Part shown: piece by piece, positions 7,421 to 14,753 of the stretch | Layout: the number at the start of each line of letters is the position of its first letter | Numbering within the stretch: the first letter of the stretch is position 1 | Origin: Flavonifractor plautii ATCC 29863 | GTDB lineage: Bacteria; Bacillota; Clostridia; Oscillospirales; Oscillospiraceae | Assembly: GCF_000239295.1 (NCBI RefSeq) | Contig: NZ_JH417680.1 | Span: forward strand, 1 to 49,177 | Direction: 5' to 3' | DNA length: 49,177 nucleotides | The notes under the pieces: generated by a model | What the model was told of the DNA's origin: nothing | The model's input: only the letters and a program-made list of their open reading frames with translations | Database searches by the model: none | Translations under genes and position numbers: made by a program

Positions 7421-8361
7421 GACAGGTTTTTATCCTTTACAGCATCCTCCAACAGGAACTCCTCCGCATAGTGGGCCGCCACGGCCCCGTCTGCCACTGC
7501 GGTGACGATCTGGCGCACCGCCTTAGTGCGGGCATCGCCCACCGCAAAGACGCCGGGCACGCTGGTGCGGGTGGTTTCATCCGCCACGATATAGCCCGAG
7601 GGGTCCAGCTCCACCTGGCCGGCAAACAGGGCCGTATCCGGCACCCGGCCGATGGCCACAAACAGGCCGTCGCAGAACAGCTCCCGCCGTGCGCCGGTGC
7701 GAAGATCCTCCACCTCAACACCTGTCAGGCGTTTCTCCTTGCGCAGAGCGGTAATGCGGCTGTTCCAAAGGATCTCAACGCCGTTTTCCCTCAGCGCGTC
7801 CCGATAGACCGCCGAGGCCCTCAGCTCGTCTCTCCGGTGGACCAGATAGACCTTTTTACAAAGCTTGGCCAGATAGAGCGCGTCGCCCACAGCGGTGTTT
7901 CCGCCTCCGTTGACCACTACCGTCTTGCCGCGGTAGAGCATGCCGTCGCAGGCGGCGCAGTACGCCACCCCGCGCCCGCGGAGCGCCTGCTCGTCCGGCA
8001 GGCCCAGCTCCCGCGGGAACGCCCCCGTGGCCAGGATCACCGCCTCGGCCTCAAAGCTGCCCTCGGTACTCTCGATCCGCTTGGGCCGGCCCGCCAGCTC
8101 CACCGAGCGCACCTCGCCGTATACCGTGGACACGCCGAACCGCCAGGCCTGGCGCTCCATCCGCTCTCCCAGCTCGAAGCCGTCAATGCCCTCCTCAAAG
8201 CCGGGATAATTGTCAATCCGGTCCGTGGTCGCCATCTGGCCTCCGGCGGAGAGCTTTTCCAGCACCGCCACCGAGCGCCCGCTCCGGGCACAGTACAGGG
8301 CCGCCGTATAGCCGCCGGGTCCGCCGCCGATCACAATCACGTCATAGTGCTTTACACCCAT
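7417..8361 (-). CDS. trxB: Thioredoxin-disulfide reductase
   Basis: A 314-residue flavoprotein predicted to reduce thioredoxin with a pyridine nucleotide. Visible motifs are the FAD-binding GGGPGG near residue 12, the redox pair CAACDG near 135, GGGNTAVGDALYLA followed by VHRRDELRAS for nucleotide binding, and the C-terminal FAD motif GVFAVGDAR. The usual second motif GGGDSAVEEA reads GGGNTAVGDA, a modest departure. The start at 8361 (MGVKHYD) has GGAGG 8 nt upstream; the longer open frame upstream is trxA out of frame. It lies 17 nt after trxA and overlaps the Rrf2 gene. Confidence 0.95.
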   Translation of the reverse strand: MGVKHYDVIVIGGGPGGYTAALYCARSGRSVAVLEKLSAGGQMATTDRIDNYPGFEEGIDGFELGERMERQAWRFGVSTVYGEVRSVELAGRPKRIESTEGSFEAEAVILATGAFPRELGLPDEQALRGRGVAYCAACDGMLYRGKTVVVNGGGNTAVGDALYLAKLCKKVYLVHRRDELRASAVYRDALRENGVEILWNSRITALRKEKRLTGVEVEDLRTGARRELFCDGLFVAIGRVPDTALFAGQVELDPSGYIVADETTRTSVPGVFAVGDARTKAVRQIVTAVADGAVAAHYAEEFLLEDAVKDKNLS

Positions 8362-8378
8362 CCGGCGCACCTCCTCTC

Positions 8379-8693
8379 TTACAGTCCGGCCCACTCTACA
8401 ATCTGCGCCTTTGAGCCGGGGGCGATCAGCGGCTCTCCCGCCTGTCCATTCCGAAATACCAGCAGCGTGGGGATGGTCTCCACCCCAAACCGCTCTGCCA
8501 GCTCCGGCTGCTCGTCCACATTCACCTTGCCGACCACCATCTGCTCCCCATACTGTCCAGCCACCTGGTCCACCGCAGGGGCAATACGCCGGCAATAGGT
8601 GCACCAGGGCGCCCAGAAGTCCACCAGAACCGGCTTCTCCGCCCTCAGCACCTGCTCCTCAAAATTTTCTTTCGTGATGACGATCGCTTCCAT
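8379..8693 (-). CDS. trxA: Thioredoxin with a WCTYC active site
   Basis: A 104-residue thioredoxin fold with the catalytic motif WCTYC instead of the canonical WCGPC, and the cis-proline ETIPTLLVF. It is the first gene of a redox operon with its own reductase and the CcdA/TlpA fusion, and probably passes electrons between them. The changed dipeptide between the cysteines should shift redox potential or partner choice; such TrxA variants are known in clostridia. The ATG at 8693 (MEAIVITKENF) is chosen because AAAGGA lies 8 nt upstream. The ATG three codons earlier sits directly on that Shine-Dalgarno. Confidence 0.93.
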   Translation of the reverse strand: MEAIVITKENFEEQVLRAEKPVLVDFWAPWCTYCRRIAPAVDQVAGQYGEQMVVGKVNVDEQPELAERFGVETIPTLLVFRNGQAGEPLIAPGSKAQIVEWAGL

Positions 8694-8787
8694 TACATTC
8701 ATCCTTTCTGTTTGCCCTTTTCTTTTCTACTGGAGATAGGGTTCCAAGCCTTTGCGGCTTCCACTCATACTTATTTGTAATTTTTTT

Positions 8788-8809
8788 AGTTACAGTTTGT
8801 ACTGTAACT
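8788..8809. promoter_or_regulatory. Perfect 9-bp dyad over the trxA -10, candidate Rrf2 operator
   Basis: Arms AGTTACAGT (8788-8796) and ACTGTAACT (8801-8809) separated by TTGT. The right arm overlaps the trxA -10 (8807-8812) and the dyad spans the expected transcription start, a classic repressor position. The operon encodes an Rrf2 regulator, the natural candidate. Confidence 0.7.
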
Positions 8810-8835
8810 TTAGCAGATACAGAATGATCTGTCAA
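8807..8835 (-). promoter_or_regulatory. Sigma-A promoter for the trxA-trxB-rrf2-ccdA/tlpA operon
   Basis: On the minus strand a perfect TTGACA (8830-8835), a 17-nt spacer and TAAAGT (8807-8812). The transcript has a leader of about 105 nt before trxA. Confidence 0.8.
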
Positions 8836-8928
8836 GCGAATTCTCCCTGCCTTAACAAATTCTTTATCTAAATCCGTCAATCCTTACTCCATTTCAATCC
8901 ACTCCATACTACAATAGGGATCATTCAG

Positions 8929-8942
8929 AAAGGAGCTCCTTT
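8929..8942 (+). promoter_or_regulatory. Shine-Dalgarno inside a 14-bp perfect palindrome
   Basis: AAAGGAGCTCCTTT contains the ribosome-binding site of the downstream ABC ATPase (GTG at 8946). As RNA it can fold into a 5-bp hairpin with loop AGCU that covers the site. It could limit translation or be a DNA-binding site. Confidence 0.5.
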
Positions 8943-8945
8943 GCT

Positions 8946-10100
8946 GTGATTGAATTGAAAAATCTCTACAAGTCATACCGCGGAAAATCGGTACTGATGA
9001 ACATCAGTCTGACCATCCAGGACAACGAGTTTTTTGTCCTGATCGGTTCCAGCGGATGCGGGAAAACGACCCTGTTGAAAACGCTCAACAAGCTCAACCC
9101 CATTGACAAAGGCGAGATTCTCATCAATGGCACCCCCATCAACCGGATCAAGGTGACCCAGCTTCCCCGCCTGATGGGCTATGTCGTCCAGGAGGGCGGC
9201 CTGTTCCCCCATATGACGGTGGAGGACAACATCGCTCTGGCCATGCGTGTGGCCGGGTACCCCAAGGAAAAAATCTACGACCGGATCACCGAGCTGCTGG
9301 AGCTGGTCAACCTGGAGCCGGACCAATACCGCAGCCAGTACCCCTCCCAGCTCTCCGGAGGCCAGCGGCAGCGCATCGGCGTAGCCCGCGCCTTTGCCGC
9401 CGACCCGGAGATCATCCTCATGGATGAGCCCTTCTCCGCCCTGGACCCCATGACCCGCGCCGAGCTCCAGGACGAGGTGCACCGGCTCCAGCTCCGGTTC
9501 CACAAGACCATTGTTTTCGTCACTCACGACATGGATGAGGCCGTCAAGCTGGCCGACCGCATCTGCATCCTGCAAAACGGCCATGTGGTCCAGTGCGACA
9601 AGCCGGAGAACATCCTCAAGCATCCCGCCAACGAGTACATCAACTCCTTCATCGGCAAGAACCGCCTGTGGGAGAACCCCTCCTTTATCCGGGCCGAGGA
9701 CATCATGCGCCCCCGCCCCATCACCATCTCTCAGAGCCGCACAGTGGTGCAGGCGGTACAGCTCATGCGGCACTATAACATCGACAGCCTGCTGGTCACC
9801 GGCGACGACAATAAGTTTGCCGGTATGGTGTGGCTCCAGGATCTGATCGGCATCGACCAATACAGCTCCCCGGTCTCCTCGTTCCTCTCTGACGATTATC
9901 TGTCCGTCCGGGTGGACGACAGCCTGAGCACTGTACTGGAAAAGGTAGCGGACTATGGCGAGAAGGACTTCGGCATCCTGCCCGTCCTGGATGCGGAGGG
10001 AGCCATTCGCGGTTTCCTGAACCGGAGCAGCCTCCTCTCCACCCTGAGCCGCCGTTTCATCGACGAGCCGGTTGAGCGCGACGAACAGGAGGGTGCGTAA
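8946..10100 (+). CDS. Glycine betaine/carnitine/choline ABC importer ATPase with CBS domains (OpuCA-like)
   Basis: A 384-residue ATPase for a compatible-solute importer. The ABC domain (1-235) shows Walker A GSSGCGKTT, signature LSGGQRQR, Walker B ILMDEPFSALD and the H-loop THDMDEA. Two CBS domains follow (about 250-365; AEDIMRPRPITIS and VRVDDSLSTVLEKV), which in OpuA-type systems sense ionic strength or nucleotides. Start is GTG with AAAGGAG 10 nt upstream, inside a palindrome. The permease-binding protein gene follows after 2 nt. It is transcribed divergently from the redox operon; I could not find a convincing promoter of its own. Confidence 0.95.
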   Translation: MIELKNLYKSYRGKSVLMNISLTIQDNEFFVLIGSSGCGKTTLLKTLNKLNPIDKGEILINGTPINRIKVTQLPRLMGYVVQEGGLFPHMTVEDNIALAMRVAGYPKEKIYDRITELLELVNLEPDQYRSQYPSQLSGGQRQRIGVARAFAADPEIILMDEPFSALDPMTRAELQDEVHRLQLRFHKTIVFVTHDMDEAVKLADRICILQNGHVVQCDKPENILKHPANEYINSFIGKNRLWENPSFIRAEDIMRPRPITISQSRTVVQAVQLMRHYNIDSLLVTGDDNKFAGMVWLQDLIGIDQYSSPVSSFLSDDYLSVRVDDSLSTVLEKVADYGEKDFGILPVLDAEGAIRGFLNRSSLLSTLSRRFIDEPVERDEQEGA

Positions 10101-10102
10101 TT

Positions 10103-11689
10103 ATGGGCATTTCATTCTCTCTGTCCTCCTTCTGGGAGCTCCTGGTCTCCCGCTGGCCCGAACTGGTCACCGAGCTTTTCCGCCACATCAACATGACCAC
10201 ACTGGCCCTGCTCATCTCCCTGGCCATCGGTGTGCCGCTGGGCATCCTTATCACCCGCAACCAGACAGCAGCCAAAATCGTCATTGGCATCGCCAACGTC
10301 ATGCAATCCATCCCCTCCATCGCCCTGCTGTCCCTGGCCGTCTGCTTTCTGGGCATCGGCACGGTGCCCGCCATCCTGATGGTCTTTGTGTATGCCTTCC
10401 TCCCCATTCTGAAGAATACCTATACCGGCATCATGAGCGTGGACCCCAAGAACCTGGAGGTAGCCCGGGGCATGGGCTTGACGCGCACGCGCTGCCTGTT
10501 TCTGGTGGAGCTGCCCATCGCCGCCCCCTTCATCATGGCCGGTATCCGCATCGCCGCCGTGGCCTCTGTGGGCACTATGACCATCGCCGCCTTTGCCGGC
10601 GCCAAGGGTCTGGGCTGGTTTATCAATCTGGGCCTCAACTCCCTGAATGTGGAGATGATCCTGCTGGGCGCCGTCCCGGTCTCCCTGCTGGCGCTGCTCT
10701 TTGATTTCATCTTCGCCAAGCTGGAGCAGGCGATCACCAGTGAGGGCCTGCTTCCCAACGAGCAGATCCAGAATCTGCCCAAGAAGGTCATCCGCCGCCG
10801 GCAGGTGATCGCCGTGGGCGTGTGTATCGCCCTGGTGGTGGTCGCCATTGGCGGAAACCTGGTCAACAAGAAGTCTGACAAGCACCTGACCGTCGGCGCC
10901 TCCAACTTCACCGAGGTCTACATCGTTGGCAACATCTACAAGGAGCTCATCGAGGCCAAGACCGACATCCAGGTGGACACCACCTTCGGCCTGGCCAGCA
11001 CCTCCCTGGAGATGACCGCCATGGAGAACAGCGACATCGACATGGTGGTGGACTACTCCGGACAGGTGTACCTCTCTGTCCTGGGACTGCCTCTGAACAC
11101 CAACACCGACGAAGTCTATGAGATCCTGTCGGAGAAAATGCGGGACGACTACAACATCTCCGTCTCCGCCCCCCTGGGTTACAACAACACTTATGCCATG
11201 AGCGTCCGGCCGGAGATCGCCGAGCAGTATCAGCTCGAAACCCTCACCGATCTGATGGCCGTAGCACCCGAACTCCGTCTGGGCTGTACCGCCGACTTCA
11301 CCCAGCGGGAGGATGCCCTTCCCCGCCTGGAGTCCACCTTCCATACCAAGTTCGGCGAGGTCAACGCTTTGGACGTGGCGGTGCGCTATACCGCCATCGA
11401 CAGCGGCCAGGTGGATGTTATCGACGCCTTCGCCACCGACGCCCTCCTCTCCAAGTTTGACCTGGTTCAGCTGGAGGATGACGCCAGCTTCTTCCCGCCC
11501 TACTACGCGGTCAACTTTATCCGTCAGGAGTGTCTGGACGAGTACCCCGAGCTGAAGGAGGTGCTCGCCCTGCTGGACGGTCGCATCTCCAATGAGGCAA
11601 TGGCCGCCATGAACGCCGAGGTAGACCTCGAGGGCAGAAACGCCGCCGATGTCGCCCATGACTTTCTGGTGGAAGAGGGCCTTATCTGA
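10103..11689 (+). CDS. Betaine/choline-type ABC permease fused to its substrate-binding domain
   Basis: A 528-residue fusion. Residues 1-215 are an OpuCB/ProW-type permease with about six helices and the EAA-like loop EVARGMGLTRTRCLFLVELP. After a basic linker, one further helix (about 233-253) leads into an OpuCC/ProX-type binding domain (about 260-528; LTVGASNFTEVYIVGNIY and IDMVVDYSGQ). A dimer would display two tethered binding domains, as in OpuA/BusAB and OpuF. With the upstream ATPase it forms a complete two-gene importer for quaternary-ammonium osmolytes. The precise substrate cannot be read from sequence. AGGAGGG lies 9 nt before the ATG, and a strong terminator follows. Confidence 0.94.
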   Translation: MGISFSLSSFWELLVSRWPELVTELFRHINMTTLALLISLAIGVPLGILITRNQTAAKIVIGIANVMQSIPSIALLSLAVCFLGIGTVPAILMVFVYAFLPILKNTYTGIMSVDPKNLEVARGMGLTRTRCLFLVELPIAAPFIMAGIRIAAVASVGTMTIAAFAGAKGLGWFINLGLNSLNVEMILLGAVPVSLLALLFDFIFAKLEQAITSEGLLPNEQIQNLPKKVIRRRQVIAVGVCIALVVVAIGGNLVNKKSDKHLTVGASNFTEVYIVGNIYKELIEAKTDIQVDTTFGLASTSLEMTAMENSDIDMVVDYSGQVYLSVLGLPLNTNTDEVYEILSEKMRDDYNISVSAPLGYNNTYAMSVRPEIAEQYQLETLTDLMAVAPELRLGCTADFTQREDALPRLESTFHTKFGEVNALDVAVRYTAIDSGQVDVIDAFATDALLSKFDLVQLEDDASFFPPYYAVNFIRQECLDEYPELKEVLALLDGRISNEAMAAMNAEVDLEGRNAADVAHDFLVEEGLI

Positions 11690-11696
11690 CCCATAC

Positions 11697-11745
11697 AAAA
11701 ACCGGGGTTCCCACAACTTGTGGGAACCCCGGTTTCTCTTTTTCG
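11697..11745. terminator. Bidirectional terminator between the Opu-type operon and queA
   Basis: An arm starting AAACCGGGGTTCCCACAA pairs perfectly with its complement around a very short loop. The plus strand continues with CTCTTTTT and the minus strand with TTTTTG. It serves both convergent operons. Confidence 0.88.
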
Positions 11746-11752
11746 TTCTGAC

Positions 11753-12778
11753 TCAGCCGATGAACATCGCATCTCCAAAGGAGAAAAACCGATAGCGCTG
11801 CTCCACCGCCTCCTTATAGGCGGCCAGGACATGCTCCCGCCCTGCCAGGGCGGAAACCAGCATGATAAGCGTGGATTCGGGCAGGTGAAAATTGGTGATA
11901 AGACAGTCCAGCGCCTTGAAGCGGTAGCCGGGATAGATGAAGATATTCGTCCACCCCGCGCACTCCTTCAACGTGCCGTCCTCCGCCGCCCAGCTCTCGA
12001 TGGTGCGGCAAGAGGTGGTACCCACACAGATGACCCGCCCCCCTTCCCGCTTGGTACGGTTGATGGTCTCGGCGGTCTCGGCGGAGATCATGCAGTATTC
12101 GCTGTGCATCTCGTGGTCGGTGATCTCCTCCTCCTTCACCGGACGGAAGGTGCCCAGGCCCACATGGAGCGTCACATAGCAGACCTTTACCCCCATTTCC
12201 TGCACCTGCTCCAGCAGGGCACGGGTAAAGTGGAGTCCGGCGGTGGGTGCCGCGGCGGAGCCCACCGCCCGGGAGTACACCGTCTGGTAGCGCTCGGGGT
12301 CGTTCAGCTCCGCCTTGATGTAGGGCGGCAGGGGCATCTTGCCCAGCCGCTCCAGGGTCTCCAGGAAGATCCCCTCATACTCGAAGCGGACCAGCCGGTT
12401 GCCCCCCTCGCATACCTCCACCACCTCGGCCTTGAGGGAGCCGTCCCCGAAGGACAGCCGCGTCCCCGGCTTCAGCTTGCGGCCGGGGCGCACCAGGCAC
12501 TCCCACACCTTGTCCCCCCGGTCGATGAGCAGCAGCACCTCCACCGCACCGCCGGTGGGCTCCCGATGGCCCAGTAGCCGGGCGGGCAGCACCCGCGAGT
12601 CGTTGAGCACCAGGCAGTCCCCCGGGCGCAGGAGGGTAGGCAGATCAAAAAAATGCATGTGCCGGGTGGCTCCGGTCTCCTTGTCCAGCACCAGCAGTCG
12701 GGAGGCGTCCCGCCGCTCCAGCGGGGTCTGAGCAATCAGCTCCTCCGGCAGATAAAAATCAAAATCAGCGGTTTTTAT
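11753..12778 (-). CDS. queA: S-adenosylmethionine:tRNA ribosyltransferase-isomerase, with an ATA at the start position
   Basis: Converts preQ1-tRNA to epoxyqueuosine-tRNA using the ribosyl part of SAM, after Tgt. Conserved blocks are [34 protein letters not shown] and [17 protein letters not shown]. The first in-frame GTG (12691) would delete the conserved N-terminus. Going upstream, the frame reads [19 protein letters not shown], exactly the family's beginning, and the codon at position 1 is ATA (12776-12778). A GAGGTG lies 8 nt before it, and the ATA overlaps the spoIID-like stop as ATAA. From there the protein is 341 residues, the normal length. No in-frame ATG, GTG or TTG lies just upstream. 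Either AUA initiation is used or the base is a sequence error. Confidence 0.93.
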   Translation of the reverse strand: MKTADFDFYLPEELIAQTPLERRDASRLLVLDKETGATRHMHFFDLPTLLRPGDCLVLNDSRVLPARLLGHREPTGGAVEVLLLIDRGDKVWECLVRPGRKLKPGTRLSFGDGSLKAEVVEVCEGGNRLVRFEYEGIFLETLERLGKMPLPPYIKAELNDPERYQTVYSRAVGSAAAPTAGLHFTRALLEQVQEMGVKVCYVTLHVGLGTFRPVKEEEITDHEMHSEYCMISAETAETINRTKREGGRVICVGTTSCRTIESWAAEDGTLKECAGWTNIFIYPGYRFKALDCLITNFHLPESTLIMLVSALAGREHVLAAYKEAVEQRYRFFSFGDAMFIG

Positions 12779-14460
12779 GGCTTGCGCACCTCGATTCCAG
12801 TATAGTAAAAGGTCAGAATATCCTTGTAAGTATCACCCTGCTGGGCCATGGAATAGGCACCCCACTGGCTCATGCCCACTCCGTGCCCCCAGCCGGATCC
12901 AGTGATGGTAAAGACGCCGGAGCTGCCGGCCGACGCGGAGGGCTTCACCTGAGAGATGACGCCGTCCCCGCCGATGGCATAGACCTGCCCCTCAGTCAGT
13001 GTGCTCATTGCCCCACTCCCATCCACGGCATAGGCTCCGTTCAGTGTACTGAGGGAACCGGTACCATTGACCGCGTAGCCTCCTCCGCTGCCGCCCGATA
13101 TGGTGTAGTGTTGGGAACGCAGCCCCAGGAAGGTGCGGCACGCCTCCCGCGTCTTGCTCCAGCTCCGGCCGTTGGCATCGGTGAAGGTGATCTCGATGGC
13201 ATTTCCGGTGGGACTGGTCTTGGTCACCCGGAAATCCACGATGGTGCTGTTTCCATAGCCTTTGCTCTGGAGCAGCTCGGTCAGCTCCTGGGCGGTATAG
13301 GTCACCGTCCAGTTGTAGTTAGAGATACGGTCCACGACGGAGGCCTCATAGGGGTCAATCTTCCCGATGAGATAGGGGTAATCCCTCCCCCACACGTTGA
13401 CGGCGCTCTCGCTGGCTCCGCCGTTGTGGGAGGAGTAAACCGCCTGGTCCGCCACCCGCCCATTGTACCACAGATACACCCCGCTGGTCTCCTCCACCGC
13501 CCGGCGGCTGTTGTCGCTGGCGGTAGCGATACCCACGTAGGCCTGACAGTCAGTGGTGTTGCACAGGTCGAAGCCCTGGCTCTGGTGCTTGCCCGCCTGG
13601 AGCTTTCCATAGGCGTAGCTGCGGGCGCAAACCGTCTGGGCTTTCAATGCCTCCAGGGGCCATGAGGGGCTCATCTCCTGGACGATGACGCCCTGGAGAT
13701 AGTCGTCCATGGAAAGCACATTGACCACCGTGATGTCCCCGCCGTTCCGGCGGTATTCAAACGCCCCGAAATAGGAATAGCCCCGGAAGTAGGTTTCCGC
13801 CTTCACCGTGTCGTCCCGGCCGGGCTTAACCGCCAGATACAGGCCGGAGGTGCTGTCAAACTGAAAGAGGACCGTATTGGTGCCCGTCTTTACCACAGAG
13901 ATCCCCGCTCCCGAGGTGCCCGCCACCGTGGCCCCGGTCAGGCCGAGGGAGGCCTGGGCCGCCTGGGCGGAGGTACTGTCCAGGAAGGAGCCCACCCGCA
14001 CATAGTAGGTGCCGTCGATCCAGGCCGGGAAGCCATCGCTGTACTGTGCTGCGGCGGCCGATGCCTCCTCAAAGGTGGCGTAGGTCTGGGGGAGCTGGAG
14101 ATGGTAACACCCCACGGCGATGTCGGAGGTCTTGCTGTCGTAATAGCCGGAGCCACTCCAGTCCACATTCGACCCGTAGTACACATTCTGGGTTTTCACC
14201 ATGGAGACCGTCGTCTCGCTGGTGTAGCCCAGGAGCTGGAAGGTCAGATCGCCATCAAAGTAGCCGAAGCGGTAGCCGCTGCCCACGTCGTTGGCTAGGT
14301 TGGCCCCCGACAGGGCGTTTCCGCCGTAGAACAGGCCCACCCGGACCATCGGGTTGGCCTCCGCCGAGGCCGCACCAGCCGGAGCAAGCCCACTTATCAA
14401 TAAAATTGCAAGACAGGCAGTTACAAGCCGCAAAATATTTCCTTTTACCCTCTGCTTCAT
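12775..14460 (-). CDS. SpoIID/LytB-domain lytic transglycosylase-like protein with a SPOR-like segment
   Basis: A 561-residue secreted protein. A signal peptide covers roughly residues 1-33 (hydrophobic [19 protein letters not shown]). A SPOR-like repeat follows ([19 protein letters not shown], near 150). The SpoIID domain spans about 220-420 with [18 protein letters not shown], whose Glu matches the catalytic residue of SpoIID lytic transglycosylases, then ARSYAY and [12 protein letters not shown]. The C-terminus carries [15 protein letters not shown], typical of the family. It probably cuts peptidoglycan strands during sporulation or wall remodelling. It is longer than classical SpoIID (about 340), so a paralog is possible. 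Start at 14460 was chosen by signal-peptide position; the Shine-Dalgarno is weak. It overlaps queA by 4 nt. Confidence 0.9.
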   Translation of the reverse strand: MKQRVKGNILRLVTACLAILLISGLAPAGAASAEANPMVRVGLFYGGNALSGANLANDVGSGYRFGYFDGDLTFQLLGYTSETTVSMVKTQNVYYGSNVDWSGSGYYDSKTSDIAVGCYHLQLPQTYATFEEASAAAAQYSDGFPAWIDGTYYVRVGSFLDSTSAQAAQASLGLTGATVAGTSGAGISVVKTGTNTVLFQFDSTSGLYLAVKPGRDDTVKAETYFRGYSYFGAFEYRRNGGDITVVNVLSMDDYLQGVIVQEMSPSWPLEALKAQTVCARSYAYGKLQAGKHQSQGFDLCNTTDCQAYVGIATASDNSRRAVEETSGVYLWYNGRVADQAVYSSHNGGASESAVNVWGRDYPYLIGKIDPYEASVVDRISNYNWTVTYTAQELTELLQSKGYGNSTIVDFRVTKTSPTGNAIEITFTDANGRSWSKTREACRTFLGLRSQHYTISGGSGGGYAVNGTGSLSTLNGAYAVDGSGAMSTLTEGQVYAIGGDGVISQVKPSASAGSSGVFTITGSGWGHGVGMSQWGAYSMAQQGDTYKDILTFYYTGIEVRKP

Positions 14461-14485
14461 CGAATCACTTTTCAACTCTCTTTCA

Positions 14486-14515
14486 TTGACACATGGGCTC
14501 CATCTGTGGTACAAT
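14486..14515 (+). promoter_or_regulatory. Strong sigma-A promoter for the asd leader
   Basis: Perfect TTGACA (14486-14491), 18-nt spacer, TACAAT (14510-14515). It lies just upstream of the spoIID-like start on the opposite strand and fires into the structured leader. Confidence 0.75.
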
Positions 14516-14526
14516 CTTTGAAAACT

Positions 14527-14674
14527 AATCAGTATCAGATGCAGGATAGGAGCCGTGGCGGTTTCAAAAATGACAGGGAGCGCCCTGCACCTAAGTTGGA
14601 CTGCGCCGTAGCGGCATCGTCTTTGACATTATAGTACAAAATCAGCGGACATGTAAACTGCTGATTTTCTTTTT
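14527..14674 (+). ncRNA. Structured leader with terminator upstream of asd, riboswitch-like, class unknown
   Basis: Plus-strand RNA from the 14486-14515 promoter can form: an outer stem GATGC/GCATC (14538-14542 with 14614-14618); a 7-bp hairpin GGAGCCG/CGGTTTC (14549-14565); CAGGG/CCCTG (14574-14587); a bulged hairpin at 14588-14604; and an intrinsic terminator AAAATCAGC/GCTGATTTT (14638-14668) followed by CTTTTT. AATCAG at 14527-14532 can pair with CTGATT in the terminator's 3' arm, a possible antiterminator. It precedes the diaminopimelate genes. It does not match the lysine riboswitch or a T-box as far as I can see. The minus strand also carries a promoter here, so the opposite orientation is not excluded. 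Confidence 0.55.
14628..14657 (-). promoter_or_regulatory. Sigma-A promoter for the spoIID-like gene and queA
   Basis: On the minus strand TTTACA (14652-14657), 18-nt spacer, perfect TATAAT (14628-14633). The -35 lies in the loop of the plus-strand terminator. The minus transcript would carry the antisense of the asd leader as a 160-nt 5' UTR. Confidence 0.7.
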
Positions 14675-14753
14675 ATATGAAAGTCCTCATTTTCCCAGTC
14701 TCAAACAAGCTGGATCTGGAATAGGATATTATGGAACGACGGAGGTATTGGTT

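Noticed and set aside
8659-8880. Possible 73-residue gene in the trxA upstream region
   Set aside because: It overlaps the start of trxA, its promoter and the dyad, has no Shine-Dalgarno and no recognisable domain.
10112-11716. 534-codon minus-strand open frame
   Set aside because: Antisense to the ABC permease/binding fusion; composition is typical of a shadow frame.
12753-12778. queA N-terminus as a pseudogene remnant
   Set aside because: The frame is intact from the ATA codon to the stop and gives the standard length, so only the start codon is abnormal.
14527-14674. Lysine riboswitch, T-box or 6S RNA in the asd leader
   Set aside because: Too short and lacks the lysine-riboswitch core; lacks the T-box GGTGGNACCGCG motif; does not form the long rod with central bubble of 6S RNA. 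Left as unclassified.
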